Source: Sneathiella sp. (GTDB lineage: Bacteria; Pseudomonadota; Alphaproteobacteria; Sneathiellales; Sneathiellaceae). From it: 34,234 nucleotides of DNA. The notes under the pieces were generated by a model that worked only from the letters and a program-made list of their open reading frames with translations, had not been told where the DNA came from and made no database searches. The translations under genes were made by a program, and so were the position numbers. Shown piece after piece: positions 1 to 8,445 of the stretch (within the stretch, counting starts at the first letter, position 1; each line of letters begins with the position of its first letter). Location of the stretch: the NCBI GenBank assembly GCA_002706985.1, contig PAKP01000047.1, forward strand, positions 1 to 34,234, written 5' to 3'.

Positions 1-461
1 ATACGGCGGCCGAAATCCTTGAAAAAGCGGAGAAAGTCGGCTGTGAGGTTCTTCTGCCCGCCGATGTCGTGCTGGCAAAGGAATTCAAGGCGGGCGCGGA
101 AAACCGCGCTGGCAAGCTCGATAGCGTCGAGGAGGATGAAATGATCCTCGATATCGGGCCGGATACGGTGACGCTTCTGAAAGCAAGGCTCGCAATGGTC
201 AAGACGCTGATCTGGAACGGCCCCTTCGGTGCCTTCGAGATCGAGCCGTTTGATGAGGGCACGGTCGCCGTCGCGAAAGAGGCCGAGAAACTGACAAAAT
301 CCGGCGAGCTGATTTCTGTTGCCGGTGGCGGCGACACGGTCTCGGCGCTGGCGAAAGCCGGGGTTACCGAGGGCTTCACCTATATCTCAACGGCGGGCGG
401 TGCCTTCCTTGAATGGATGGAAGGCAAGACATTGCCGGGGGTTGCCGCGCTGAAGCGCTGA
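1..461 (+). CDS. pgk: Phosphoglycerate kinase, C-terminal part (5' end outside window)
   Basis: Reversible transfer of phosphate from 1,3-bisphosphoglycerate to ADP in cytosolic glycolysis. The frame is open from the first bases of the window, so the N-terminal domain lies upstream. The visible part is the nucleotide-binding C-terminal domain, with the family motifs [20 protein letters not shown] (adenine nucleotide-binding GGGD) and the closing stretch [18 protein letters not shown]. The stop is TGA at 459-461. A class I aldolase gene follows 22 bases downstream on the same strand, so the two glycolytic genes are probably co-transcribed. Identity is very secure; only the start is missing. 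Confidence 0.96.
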   Translation, partial: TAAEILEKAEKVGCEVLLPADVVLAKEFKAGAENRAGKLDSVEEDEMILDIGPDTVTLLKARLAMVKTLIWNGPFGAFEIEPFDEGTVAVAKEAEKLTKSGELISVAGGGDTVSALAKAGVTEGFTYISTAGGAFLEWMEGKTLPGVAALKR

Positions 462-483
462 GCGGAATAAACTACGGGAGACG

Positions 484-1500
484 ATGAAAATGGATGACAT
501 GGATCTTGAAGATATTGCAAAGGCGCTGGTCGCACCGAGCAAGGGCATTCTTGCCGCCGATGAAAGCACCGGCACGATCAAGAAGCGTCTGGAGACCATC
601 AACACCCCGAGCACCGAAGACACCCGCCGCGACTATCGCGAACTGCTGCTCTCGAGCGAAGGCGCAGGCGATTATATCAGCGGCGTCATCCTCTATGATG
701 AAACCATCCGCCAACAGGCGAAGAACGGCACCCCGCTGACCGAACTGATCAAGGCGCAGGGCATCATCCCCGGGATCAAGGTCGATACGGGCGCGAAGCA
801 TCTCGCCTTCTCCGAAGGGGAGCTGGTGACCGAAGGGCTTGATGGCCTGCGCGACCGGCTCAATGAATATCACAAGCTCGGCGCTCGCTTCGCCAAATGG
901 CGCGCCGTCATCTCCATCGGCGACGGCGCCCCCAGCCAGTATTGCATCGACACCAACGCCCATGCCCTCGCCCGCTACGCGGCGCTGTGTCAGGAAGCGG
1001 GCCTTGTCCCGATTGTCGAGCCGGAAGTGCTGATGGATGGGGACCACAATATCGATGAATGCTACGCGGTCACGGAAACGACGCTAAAAACCGTCTTTGA
1101 CGAGCTCTACAAGCAACGCGTCGTGCTGGAGCAGATGCTGCTGAAACCCAATATGGTCGTTTCGGGCAAGGACTGCCCCGAACAGGCGGGCATCGACGAA
1201 GTTGCCACCAAGACCCTCTATTGTTTTGAGCAGACGGTCCCCGCCGCCGTGCCGGGCATCGTCTTCCTCTCCGGCGGCCAGAGCGAGCAGCAGGCGACGG
1301 AACATCTCAACGCCATGAACCAGATGGGCAGCTATCCGTGGGAAATCAGCTATTCCTTCGGCCGTGCGCTGCAGGCCTCCGCGCTCAGCGCCTGGCAGGG
1401 CAAGCCGGAGAATATCGAGGCGGCGCAGAAAGCCTTCCTCCACCGCGCCAAACTCACCAGCGCCGCGCGCGACGGTGAGTATAACGCGGATATGGAATAG
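484..1500 (+). CDS. Class I fructose-bisphosphate aldolase
   Basis: Cleaves fructose-1,6-bisphosphate to dihydroxyacetone phosphate and glyceraldehyde-3-phosphate through a Schiff base, without metal. The 338-residue protein is close to the usual length of the animal/plant-type class I enzyme. The Schiff-base lysine is K221 in LLKPNMV; K139 in FAKWRAV and D26 in AADESTG match the other catalytic positions of rabbit aldolase, and LSGGQSE carries the phosphate-binding loop. Two starts are possible: ATG at 484 (3 bases after GGAG at 477-480) or the in-frame ATG at 490, which has better Shine-Dalgarno spacing. The gene sits between pgk and thiE, with only 7 bases before thiE, so it belongs to that operon. 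Confidence 0.95.
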   Translation: MKMDDMDLEDIAKALVAPSKGILAADESTGTIKKRLETINTPSTEDTRRDYRELLLSSEGAGDYISGVILYDETIRQQAKNGTPLTELIKAQGIIPGIKVDTGAKHLAFSEGELVTEGLDGLRDRLNEYHKLGARFAKWRAVISIGDGAPSQYCIDTNAHALARYAALCQEAGLVPIVEPEVLMDGDHNIDECYAVTETTLKTVFDELYKQRVVLEQMLLKPNMVVSGKDCPEQAGIDEVATKTLYCFEQTVPAAVPGIVFLSGGQSEQQATEHLNAMNQMGSYPWEISYSFGRALQASALSAWQGKPENIEAAQKAFLHRAKLTSAARDGEYNADME

Positions 1501-1507
1501 ACATAAT

Positions 1508-2167
1508 ATGGGGACAAAGCCTGAAGAAGAACGGGAGCGTCCCCGTCTCTACCTGATATCACCGGCAACCATTGAACTTGATCACTTCGAGGCCGCGTTC
1601 CGCGATGCGCTGGCGGGCGGCGATGTCGCCTGTTTCCAGCTGCGCCTGAAAGACCGTCCGAAAGAAGAAATTATCGCTGCGGCCAAGCGTCTTTTCCCGA
1701 TTGCCAAGGCGGCGAATGTCGCCTTCCTTCTCAATGACGATGTCGATCTCGCCAAGGAACTCAGTGTCGATGGCGTGCATGTCGGCGCCGAGGATATGCC
1801 TTACAAAGAGGCCCGCGCGCTGCTTGGGCCCGAGGCGATTATCGGCGTCACCTGCAAGAATTCCCGCCATCTCGCGATGGAAGGCGGTGAGATGGGGGCG
1901 GATTATGTGGCCTTCGGCGCCTTCTTCCCCTCCTCCACCAAGGCCAATACGACCAAGGCCGACCCGGAGATTCTGGAATGGTGGGCCAATACAACGACGG
2001 TGCCCTCCGTCGCTATCGGCGGCATCACCGTCGAGAATGCGGAGACGATCTTGCGAAGCGGCGCCGATTTCCTCGCCGTCGGTAACGGCGTCTGGGGCTA
2101 CAAGGACGGCCCGAAAGAGGCCGTCGCCGCCTTTAATCGCGTGATTGATAAGGTCATGACAACCTGA
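1508..2167 (+). CDS. thiE: Thiamine-phosphate synthase
   Basis: Joins HMP-pyrophosphate and thiazole phosphate to make thiamine phosphate. The frame is open further upstream, inside the aldolase gene, but ATG 1508 gives a 219-residue protein of normal ThiE length, starting 7 bases after the aldolase stop. Visible family residues are Q44, R46 and K48 in FQLRLK, N76-D77 in LLNDD, D96 in VHVGAED, the FFPSSTK pyrophosphate loop, and the glycine-rich ends VAIGGIT and FLAVGNGVW of the TIM barrel. The FPSSTK loop replaces the usual P-T-x-T-K, a mild change. No other thi gene lies in the window, so thiE is separated from the rest of the pathway and tied to glycolytic genes. A TenI-like role is less likely because the catalytic residues are kept. 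Confidence 0.87.
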   Translation: MGTKPEEERERPRLYLISPATIELDHFEAAFRDALAGGDVACFQLRLKDRPKEEIIAAAKRLFPIAKAANVAFLLNDDVDLAKELSVDGVHVGAEDMPYKEARALLGPEAIIGVTCKNSRHLAMEGGEMGADYVAFGAFFPSSTKANTTKADPEILEWWANTTTVPSVAIGGITVENAETILRSGADFLAVGNGVWGYKDGPKEAVAAFNRVIDKVMTT

Positions 2168-2209
2168 TAGGTTCCGGCCAGATTTTTTTGACAGAAGCGA
2201 AGATGAACC

Positions 2210-2773
2210 ATGAAAATTAACGGAAATGCCATTCGGCCCGGCAACGTCGTCGAACATAAGGGCGGCCTCTGGGTCGCCGTCAAGATCCAGCATACGCAGC
2301 CGGGCAAGGGCGGCGCCTATCTTCAGGTCGAGCTGAAGAATCTCAGGGACGGAAGCAAGCTGAACGAGCGTTTCCGCTCTTCTGAGTCCGTGGAACGGGT
2401 CCGCCTTGAACAGAAGCCGCACCAGTTCCTCTATGAGGACGGGGAGCTGCTCACCTTCATGGATACCAGCAATTATGAGCAGGTCTCCATCGCGAAAGAC
2501 ATGGTCGGCGAGCGCGCCGCCTTTCTGCAGGACGGCATGGATGTGGAAATCGAGTTTCACGAAGACAGCCCGCTGACCGTGATCCTGCCCGAACAGGTCG
2601 TGCTGGAAATCACCGATACCGAACCGACGGTGAAGGGACAGACGGCCGCCTCCTCCTATAAACCGGCGATCCTGGAAAACGGGATACGGGTCATGGTGCC
2701 GCCTTTCTGCGGCAGCGGCGAGAAAATCGTTGTCAACACGGAAACATCCGAGTATCTCAAGCGGGCGGACTAG
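2210..2773 (+). CDS. efp: Translation elongation factor P
   Basis: Binds between the ribosomal P and E sites and relieves stalling at polyproline stretches. It has 187 residues, the normal size, with a KOW-like N-terminal domain followed by two OB folds. The loop tip PGKGGA places the lysine that is beta-lysylated in the EpmA/EpmB system at K33, so this is the lysine-type, not the arginine-rhamnosylated type; no epmA or epmB gene is in the window. The C-terminal signature [15 protein letters not shown] is complete. The gene follows thiE by 42 bases and precedes suhB by 47 bases on the same strand. The long proline-rich OmpA-domain protein encoded at 6222-7211 is the kind of product that would need EF-P. 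Confidence 0.97.
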   Translation: MKINGNAIRPGNVVEHKGGLWVAVKIQHTQPGKGGAYLQVELKNLRDGSKLNERFRSSESVERVRLEQKPHQFLYEDGELLTFMDTSNYEQVSIAKDMVGERAAFLQDGMDVEIEFHEDSPLTVILPEQVVLEITDTEPTVKGQTAASSYKPAILENGIRVMVPPFCGSGEKIVVNTETSEYLKRAD

Positions 2774-2820
2774 AACCCGTCTGAATCCCCGTTTCCTGAT
2801 CGAGAGAAAAGCAGCACACC

Positions 2821-3624
2821 ATGGCGCGAAAATCTGCCGACATCAATGCAATGGAACTGTCCGCCCGCAAGGCGGCCCGCAAGCTCCTGCGCGATTTCAA
2901 CGAAGTTGAGCATTTGCAGGTCTCCCGCAAGGGACCGGCGGATTTCGTCACGCAAGCCGACCTCACCTGCGAGGCGACGCTGCGCGAAGAGCTTTCCCGA
3001 CTGCGTCCCGAATATGGCTTTATCACTGAGGAAGGCGAGAATGTCCCCGCGAAGGATGGAGAGCATTACTGGGTCATCGACCCTCTCGACGGGACGACGA
3101 ACTTCCTCCATGGTCTGCCCCATTTCGCGATTTCCATCGCCATCAAGACGGGCAAGGAAATCACGGCGGGGCTGGTGCTCGACCCGGTCAAGGACGAGAT
3201 GTTCTGGGCGGAAAAAGGCGGTGGCGCCTATGTCAATACCCGCCGTCTGCGCGTCTCCAGCCGGACCCGCATGGCCGACAGCATTTTCGCGACCGGCATT
3301 CCCTTCATGGGCAAGAAGGACCATGGCCGGTTCCTGAAAGAGCTGGAACGGATCATGGAGGTCTCCGCCGGGGTGCGCCGCTACGGCGCCGCGTCGCTCG
3401 ATCTCTGCTACGTCGCCGCCGCCCGCTATGACGGCTTCTGGGAGCGCGATCTGCAGGAATGGGATATCGCCGCGGGCATCATTATCGCCCGTGAGGCGGG
3501 TGCCCTCGTCTCGCAAATCGACGGCGGCGAGAAAATGCTCGAAAAGGGCGATATCCTGGCCAGCAATCCCGGCGTCAACAGCGCCATGATGGAAATTTTT
3601 CGCGAGCTCCGGCTCGGTCGATAG
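2821..3624 (+). CDS. suhB: Inositol monophosphatase family protein (SuhB type)
   Basis: Mg-dependent phosphatase of the inositol monophosphatase superfamily; SuhB in bacteria also acts in rRNA transcription complexes. The protein has 267 residues. Both family signatures are present: metal site 1 with E70 (TEEG) and D87-P-L-D90-G-T (VIDPLDGTTNF), and the C-terminal WDIAAG with D215. The order efp-suhB following pgk is common in alphaproteobacteria, and the spacing suggests the same operon. Substrate (inositol-1-phosphate, or another sugar or nucleotide phosphate) cannot be decided from sequence. The start ATG 2821 follows GAGAGAAAAG about 10 bases upstream. Confidence 0.9.
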   Translation: MARKSADINAMELSARKAARKLLRDFNEVEHLQVSRKGPADFVTQADLTCEATLREELSRLRPEYGFITEEGENVPAKDGEHYWVIDPLDGTTNFLHGLPHFAISIAIKTGKEITAGLVLDPVKDEMFWAEKGGGAYVNTRRLRVSSRTRMADSIFATGIPFMGKKDHGRFLKELERIMEVSAGVRRYGAASLDLCYVAAARYDGFWERDLQEWDIAAGIIIAREAGALVSQIDGGEKMLEKGDILASNPGVNSAMMEIFRELRLGR

Positions 3625-3642
3625 CTCATTTAAATCAAAGAC

Positions 3643-3670
3643 TTGTAATTGGCGTCGGGTTCTCTATTCT
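3643..3670 (+). promoter_or_regulatory. Putative sigma-70 promoter before the MDR oxidoreductase gene
   Basis: TTGTAA at 3643-3648 and TATTCT at 3665-3670 are separated by 16 bases, in an AT-richer gap after suhB. This would start a new transcription unit ahead of the gene beginning at 3714. Assigned by eye from consensus only. Confidence 0.4.
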
Positions 3671-3713
3671 GTAGGCAAACCTATCAACAATAACAAGTCA
3701 GGATCAACGTGAC

Positions 3714-4730
3714 ATGCGTGCTATCATCATCCATGAATTCGGCCATTACAAAGACGTTGCGAAGCTCGAAACCCTTCCCGTTCCGGAACCCGGCCCCGGT
3801 GAGGTCGTCGTCCGCAACAAGGCGGCCGGGGTCAGCTTCGCCGCCACCCTCAATATCGCCGGAACTTATCAGCGCAAGGCGCCCCTTCCCTACATCCCCT
3901 CGACGGAAGCTGCCGGTATCGTCCATGCGGTTGGCGAGAATGTAAGCCGCGTTGCCGTCGGTGATCATGTCATGTGCAGCGTCAATCACGGCGGCGCGGC
4001 CGGGTTCTGCTGTATCGAGGATGTCGCCTGCCTGAAAATACCGAAGGATATGGATTTCGCCGTCGGCTCGGCGATCATCACTTCCTATAACACCTCCTAC
4101 GGAGCACTGGTGCGCCGGGCCAAACTGCAAAGCGGCGAGACATTGCTGGTTCATGGCGCCGCCGGGGCCGTCGGCATGGCCGCGGTCGAGATCGGCAAGG
4201 CCCTTGGCGCGACGGTGATTGCCGTTGCCGGTGGGGAAAAGCATTGCGAGACGGCCCGCCGTCACGGCGCCGATTATGTCATCGATCACCGGCAGGAAGA
4301 CTTTCGCGAGCGGGTGATGAAATTCACCGACGGTCGCGGCGTCGATGTCGTCTATGACAGCATCGGCGGCGATGTGACTATCCAGTCCATCCGCTCCCTC
4401 GCCTGGGAAGGGCGGCTGCTGACCATCGGCTATGCCTGCGGCACGATCCCGAATATCGCGGCCAATACGCTGCTGCTGAAAAACGCATCTGCGATGGGCT
4501 TCAACCTCGGCCATTTCTTCGGCTGGTCACCGGGCGGCAACCGGCGGGAGCATATCGATGCCCTCGATGAGATGGCGGCCGGTGTCCTCGATCTTTATGC
4601 GAAGGGACAAGTCAGGCCCGAGATCGGCGCCCGCTTCCCGCTGCATCGCTTCGTGGATGCCCTGGATGCGGTCGTCAACCGCGAGGTGGACGGAAAATGT
4701 GTTGTCGAGATGAGTGAAGAAGATTATTAA
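3714..4730 (+). CDS. NADPH:quinone oxidoreductase-like MDR family enzyme
   Basis: Zinc-independent member of the medium-chain dehydrogenase/reductase superfamily, related to quinone oxidoreductase (QOR). The 338-residue protein has the GroES-like N-terminal half (PVPEPGPGEVVV, then PSTEAAGIV at about 62-70) and a Rossmann domain with the nucleotide motif GAAGAVG at 148-154. The structural-zinc cysteine cluster of alcohol dehydrogenases is absent. NADPH preference is typical of the family but not read directly. The gene is preceded by its own promoter-like sequence and followed 41 bases later by a membrane protein gene. The actual substrate (quinone, enoyl-CoA or alkenal) is unknown. Confidence 0.87.
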   Translation: MRAIIIHEFGHYKDVAKLETLPVPEPGPGEVVVRNKAAGVSFAATLNIAGTYQRKAPLPYIPSTEAAGIVHAVGENVSRVAVGDHVMCSVNHGGAAGFCCIEDVACLKIPKDMDFAVGSAIITSYNTSYGALVRRAKLQSGETLLVHGAAGAVGMAAVEIGKALGATVIAVAGGEKHCETARRHGADYVIDHRQEDFRERVMKFTDGRGVDVVYDSIGGDVTIQSIRSLAWEGRLLTIGYACGTIPNIAANTLLLKNASAMGFNLGHFFGWSPGGNRREHIDALDEMAAGVLDLYAKGQVRPEIGARFPLHRFVDALDAVVNREVDGKCVVEMSEEDY

Positions 4731-4771
4731 TTTCTAATGCGCGTTTATTCGTCTGCCGATTAGGAAGTTCT

Positions 4772-5419
4772 GTGTATCTTGTAAACCTGATTAAAGCCAT
4801 CTTCACCTGGGAAAATATATTCCGCTGCGTTGTCTTTGCCTGCATTCCAGCGGGATTGTTCTACATCATTTCCGTGCTTGTCATGAAAACGGCAGGCTTT
4901 GATCTTATCCAGATATTGAGGGACCCAGCGCAACAGACGGAAACATCGAGCTTTCTCGGCTTCCTGTCCAATATCGGCAACTGGGTCTGGGTATCCTCGG
5001 CGGCAATTTGCTTGTTCAGCGCAATAAATGTCGGTTCACCGGGGACTGCCCGCCGTCGGGAGCTGGCCCTGATGGTCGGTGTCCTCTCGCTGGCGCTTGG
5101 TATCGATGATTTCTTCCTGATCCATGACCGGTTCATTCATGAATATATCTTGTACGGCGCCTATGCGGTTCTGGCGCTAGCGCTGATGGCGCGCCATTAC
5201 AGGCAGATCGTCGAGATTGACGGATTTTCCTTCCTGCTGGCGGGCGGTTTTCTGGCCTTGTCGATCTTCACGGACCTCATCCAGGAAAGCATACCGGTCC
5301 GCTATGGCATCAGCCAGCTTGCCGAAGAGGGCTTCAAGTTTCTGGGGGCGACCACCTGGCTCTATTTCAGTGTCCGAATGGGCCTCAGTTTCCAGCCGTT
5401 CCTGACCCGGAAGGCCTGA
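4772..5419 (+). CDS. Unrecognised six-helix integral membrane protein
   Basis: I do not recognise a named family. The start is GTG 4772, preceded by AGGAAG at 4762-4767; no ATG lies near the start in this frame. The 215 residues hold about six hydrophobic segments (roughly 19-38, 67-86, 92-114, 126-142, 150-166 and 186-204). The third is followed by a striking acidic/His motif, GIDDFFLIHDRF, and another acidic residue sits in the fifth helix (FTDLIQE). Clustered Asp/His at a membrane edge suggests a metal- or heme-containing or enzymatic membrane protein, but this is inference. It is the last gene on + before a convergent YbjQ-family gene. Confidence 0.75.
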   Translation: MYLVNLIKAIFTWENIFRCVVFACIPAGLFYIISVLVMKTAGFDLIQILRDPAQQTETSSFLGFLSNIGNWVWVSSAAICLFSAINVGSPGTARRRELALMVGVLSLALGIDDFFLIHDRFIHEYILYGAYAVLALALMARHYRQIVEIDGFSFLLAGGFLALSIFTDLIQESIPVRYGISQLAEEGFKFLGATTWLYFSVRMGLSFQPFLTRKA

Positions 5420-5420
5420 C

Positions 5421-5440
5421 GGGGCGTCGCCCCTTATTTC
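5421..5440. terminator. Short convergent hairpin, possible terminator
   Basis: GGGGC-GTC-GCCCC at 5421-5433 forms a compact hairpin in the 14-base gap between two convergent stop codons and is followed on + by TTATTTC. The short stem and broken T-run make it only a weak terminator candidate. Confidence 0.35.
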
Positions 5441-5766
5441 TGTTTCAGCCGGACGGCGGTTCCAAAGGCGAGGATCTCGGCGGAACCGGCCATCACCATC
5501 GAGGTGGTGAAGCGCATCCCGACGATGGCATCCGCGCCCTTCAACCGGGCGTCCGAGATCATGCGATCCGTCGCCTGCTCGCGCGCCTCCGCCATCAGCT
5601 TGGTATATTCCGAAACCTCCCCACCCACCAGATTGCGCAGGGCGGCGATGATATCCGTGCCGATATGCTTGGCGCGAATGACATTTCCGCGCACAAGGCC
5701 GATCACCTCGGTAATCTCATGGCCCTTGATCTCATCGGTGGTCGTTACAATGATGTCCGCTCTCAT
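5434..5766 (-). CDS. YbjQ/UPF0145 family protein
   Basis: A 110-residue cytosolic protein of the YbjQ (UPF0145) family, small proteins that form ring-like oligomers; the biochemical role is not established. Family features visible are the opening strand IIVTTTDEIKG, GLVRGNVIRAKHIGTD, a central helix with GGEVSEYTKLMAEAREQA, and the end GADAIVGMRFTTS. The open frame extends further upstream, but ATG 5766 is chosen because it overlaps the upstream gene's stop in an ATGA junction and begins exactly at the conserved family start. It is coupled to a small membrane protein gene, so the two products may work together at the membrane. Confidence 0.85.
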   Translation of the reverse strand: MRADIIVTTTDEIKGHEITEVIGLVRGNVIRAKHIGTDIIAALRNLVGGEVSEYTKLMAEAREQATDRMISDARLKGADAIVGMRFTTSMVMAGSAEILAFGTAVRLKQK

Positions 5767-5975
5767 TTGTCGACATTCTCCTCGTAATATCTGTCTTCGG
5801 CATTGGTCTTGTGCTGCCACAGCACCCGGAACAGCAGGAAGCCGAGCGCGCCCAGCACAATCAGAAGGACGAGGCCGAACGGAAAGGGGGCCATCGCCCC
5901 TGCGAAAATCAGGAACAAAAGATAGATTCCGCCCCCGAAAATCACCAGCATCAGGGCTATTGTATCAAGCTTCAT
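5763..5975 (-). CDS. Small two-helix membrane protein coupled to the YbjQ-family gene
   Basis: A 70-residue protein of unknown family. Two hydrophobic segments (about residues 5-25 and 30-49) are followed by a charged tail (WQHKTNAEDRYYEENVDK), so an integral membrane protein with a short cytosolic tail is likely. ATG 5975 is preferred over the in-frame GTG at 5984 because AGGAGA ends directly next to the GTG and lies 9 bases before the ATG. Its stop overlaps the YbjQ-family start (5763-5766), a sign of translational coupling. Function unknown. Confidence 0.7.
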   Translation of the reverse strand: MKLDTIALMLVIFGGGIYLLFLIFAGAMAPFPFGLVLLIVLGALGFLLFRVLWQHKTNAEDRYYEENVDK

Positions 5976-6221
5976 CGTTACCACTCTCCTTCAGCCGGGA
6001 CATGATTGCCGCCCGCTTTCAGCTTATGGAAATAGGACAATATCGCCAAATACTTTCATAAAACTAAACGATTGTAGCCGTGCACCGGCTAAGTTATTGT
6101 GCTATGCAATCGCCTGTCTGCCCAAAAGTTGACATTTTCCGGGATCAGGTTCGGATAACGGGCAGCAATGCACGCAGGATGGAAACGCCATGGTAACGCA
6201 GTCACGCAAGGGAGGGAGCCG

Positions 6222-7211
6222 ATGAAAAAATCACGGGCAACGGCCTGTCCCCTGACCCTGCTCGCGCCCTACGCGCTGGCCCTTCCGCTGGTAATCGCAA
6301 CCATTCCCCTCGCTCTGGCCGATACGGGCAATGCCACCCGACCGCTGGTCGAGGTGAATATGACGGTACTGCAAACGGCAGGATCAAACGGCCGCGCGCC
6401 GACCCGGATCATCGATGGCAATACGGTGATCACCTTAACGCCGCCGTCACTGCGCCCGAAAAAGCCGGACCCGGCGCCCGAGAAGATCGTCACCCCGCTG
6501 ACCAAACCCTCCCTCACCCTGCCGGAGACCGAGGTGGCCGAGACGCCGCCCGTTCCGGTGCCGCCGATCAATCCGTCGAAGCTCCCCGCTGCGACGGAAG
6601 ACGCGAAATTCGAGGATGTCTCGACCCCTGTCGTCAAGATGGACACCGCGCCAATCCCGACACCCGAGATTGTCGAGGAGATGAAATCGGACGTCGCGGA
6701 AGAAGCTGCGGAAAAAGTAACCGAAAGCGCCGAAGCACCCCCGACCCCCGCGACGACAGAGACTGCGGAGGCTGATGCTACCGCGGAAACAGAAACCGCC
6801 GTTCAATCGGAAGAGGAAGCGGCGAAGGAAATCCAGCTGGCCGCGATCACCCCTGACGCCGGTCCACCCGCCAGCAAGGCACTTGCCGAAGCAACGGATG
6901 AGCAGAATAACCTCACCCGCATCCTCTTCGCCGAGGGGGAGATGGAACTGCCGGACGCGGCACAGGCCAGCCTGCAATCCATTGCCGATCAGGTCATCAA
7001 CGGGGAGCGGCAGAATGTCCAGCTTCTCGCCTATGGCAGCGGCAGTAATGTTAGCGCTGCGCGGCGTCTTTCCCTCAGCCGGGCGCTGGCGGTGCGTTCT
7101 AAACTGATGACCCTCGGCGTCGACAACAAGAAAATTGAAGTCCGGGCCCTTGGCGAGCCGGAAGGCGACGGCCCGGCGGATCGCGTTGACCTCCTTTTGA
7201 TTACACGGTGA
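6222..7211 (+). CDS. Exported protein with Pro/Glu/Thr-rich linker and C-terminal OmpA-like domain
   Basis: A 329-residue envelope protein. The frame opens earlier, but ATG 6222 has GGGAGG just upstream and begins a signal peptide (MKKSRATA, then a hydrophobic run to about residue 33, with a likely cut after ALA). Residues about 80-225 are low-complexity, rich in Pro, Glu, Ala and Thr, including many Pro-Pro and Thr-Pro steps, and look disordered. The last 100 residues resemble a divergent OmpA peptidoglycan-binding domain: ILFAEGEMEL, then ARRLSLSRALAVRSKLMTLGV and VEVRALGEPE-type strands (VEVRALG here as IEVRALG), closing with RVDLLLI. This fits a periplasmic protein spanning toward the cell wall. 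It overlaps or abuts the MotA-like gene downstream, so it is probably part of that complex. Confidence 0.8.
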   Translation: MKKSRATACPLTLLAPYALALPLVIATIPLALADTGNATRPLVEVNMTVLQTAGSNGRAPTRIIDGNTVITLTPPSLRPKKPDPAPEKIVTPLTKPSLTLPETEVAETPPVPVPPINPSKLPAATEDAKFEDVSTPVVKMDTAPIPTPEIVEEMKSDVAEEAAEKVTESAEAPPTPATTETAEADATAETETAVQSEEEAAKEIQLAAITPDAGPPASKALAEATDEQNNLTRILFAEGEMELPDAAQASLQSIADQVINGERQNVQLLAYGSGSNVSAARRLSLSRALAVRSKLMTLGVDNKKIEVRALGEPEGDGPADRVDLLLITR

Positions 7212-7213
7212 CC

Positions 7214-8413
7214 ATGACAACATATTCGAATGTCGAAACCCATAACCTGGCGGGCACACCCAATATCAAGAAACCGCGCCGTTACCTCATCCGGATGGCC
7301 ATCTTTATCGCCATCGCCATCGCTATAACCGCCTTCCTCTATCCGCAGATACAGACGGCCTTTTTCGCCAATCCGCTGTTGAACGGCCTGATTATCCTGG
7401 TCCTGATTTTCGGCATCCTGTTTATCTTCCGACAGGTCTTCATGCTCTCGGGCGAGGTGAACTGGACGCAAAGCCTGCGCCGGCTGGAATCGACCCAGCC
7501 CACCGCCCGGCCGCCGCGCCTACTGGCGCCGCTCGCGACCATTATCCATGACAGCAAGGGCCCTGTCCGGCTGAGCGCCATGACAATGAACACCCTGCTC
7601 GATAGCGTCAGCGCCCGCCTTGATGAAGGGCGGGATATCTCCCGCTACCTGATCAACGTACTGGTCTTTCTCGGCCTGCTCGGCACCTTCTGGGGATTGC
7701 TAGAGACGGTCGATTCCGTCGGCGGCGCTATCTCGACCCTCAATGTCGGCGGTGGTGGCGATTTCGCCCGCATCTTCGATGAACTCAAGCTCGGCCTTGA
7801 AAAGCCGCTGTCGGGCATGGCCGTGGCCTTCTCCTCCTCCCTCTTCGGTCTGTCGGGCTCCCTCATCCTCGGCTTTCTCGATATGCAGGCGGGACAGGCG
7901 CAGAACCGCTTTTACACCGATCTGGAAGAGTGGCTGACCTCCATCACCCGCTTCACCAGCTCCGGTTCGGCGATTGCCACCGATGGCGACCAGAGCATCC
8001 CCGCCTATGTCCATGCCCTGCTGGAGCAGACGGGCGAGAGCCTCAACAACCTACAACGCACCCTCGCGCGCAATGAGGACAAGCGCGGATCGGCGGAGAA
8101 TTCCCTGATCAGCCTGAGCGAGCGCCTCGCGGCGCTGACCGACCAGATGCGCACGGAGCAGGATCTGATGGTCCGGCTTGCGGAGAACCAGACGGAACTG
8201 AAACCGGTGCTGGAACGGATTGCGAAATCCGGAGAGACTGCCGGCCTCGATCAGGCAAGCCGCAACCATCTTCGGAACCTGGATGTGCATATGGTCCGCC
8301 TGCTGGAAGAAAGCGCCGATGGCCGCGACCATGTGGTTCAGGAAATCCGCAGCGATATCAAGCTGTTGACCCGCACAATTGCCGCAATCGCGGAAGAAAG
8401 CCGCCGTGGGTGA
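7214..8413 (+). CDS. MotA/TolQ/ExbB-like proton-channel family protein
   Basis: A 399-residue membrane protein that would form the channel half of a MotA/MotB-type complex. Four hydrophobic segments lie at about 27-44, 53-75, 149-165 and 200-221; the last two carry the family pattern, LGLLGTFWGLLETV and GMAVAFSSSLFGLSGSLILGF. A long helical cytosolic tail of about 170 residues follows. ATG 7214 is chosen; an alternative GTG at 7208 overlaps the previous stop as GTGA. The next gene encodes the matching MotB-like partner. No flagellar genes are nearby, so this belongs to the non-flagellar envelope pair conserved in alphaproteobacteria rather than to the motor. The ion used and the work performed are unknown. 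Confidence 0.85.
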   Translation: MTTYSNVETHNLAGTPNIKKPRRYLIRMAIFIAIAIAITAFLYPQIQTAFFANPLLNGLIILVLIFGILFIFRQVFMLSGEVNWTQSLRRLESTQPTARPPRLLAPLATIIHDSKGPVRLSAMTMNTLLDSVSARLDEGRDISRYLINVLVFLGLLGTFWGLLETVDSVGGAISTLNVGGGGDFARIFDELKLGLEKPLSGMAVAFSSSLFGLSGSLILGFLDMQAGQAQNRFYTDLEEWLTSITRFTSSGSAIATDGDQSIPAYVHALLEQTGESLNNLQRTLARNEDKRGSAENSLISLSERLAALTDQMRTEQDLMVRLAENQTELKPVLERIAKSGETAGLDQASRNHLRNLDVHMVRLLEESADGRDHVVQEIRSDIKLLTRTIAAIAEESRRG

Positions 8414-8445
8414 GTTAATGCCCTGTGCCCGGAACGGAGTAAGTT

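Noticed and set aside
2168..2209. Riboswitch or leader before efp
   Set aside because: Only 42 bases separate thiE and efp, too short for a riboswitch, and no strong hairpin is visible.
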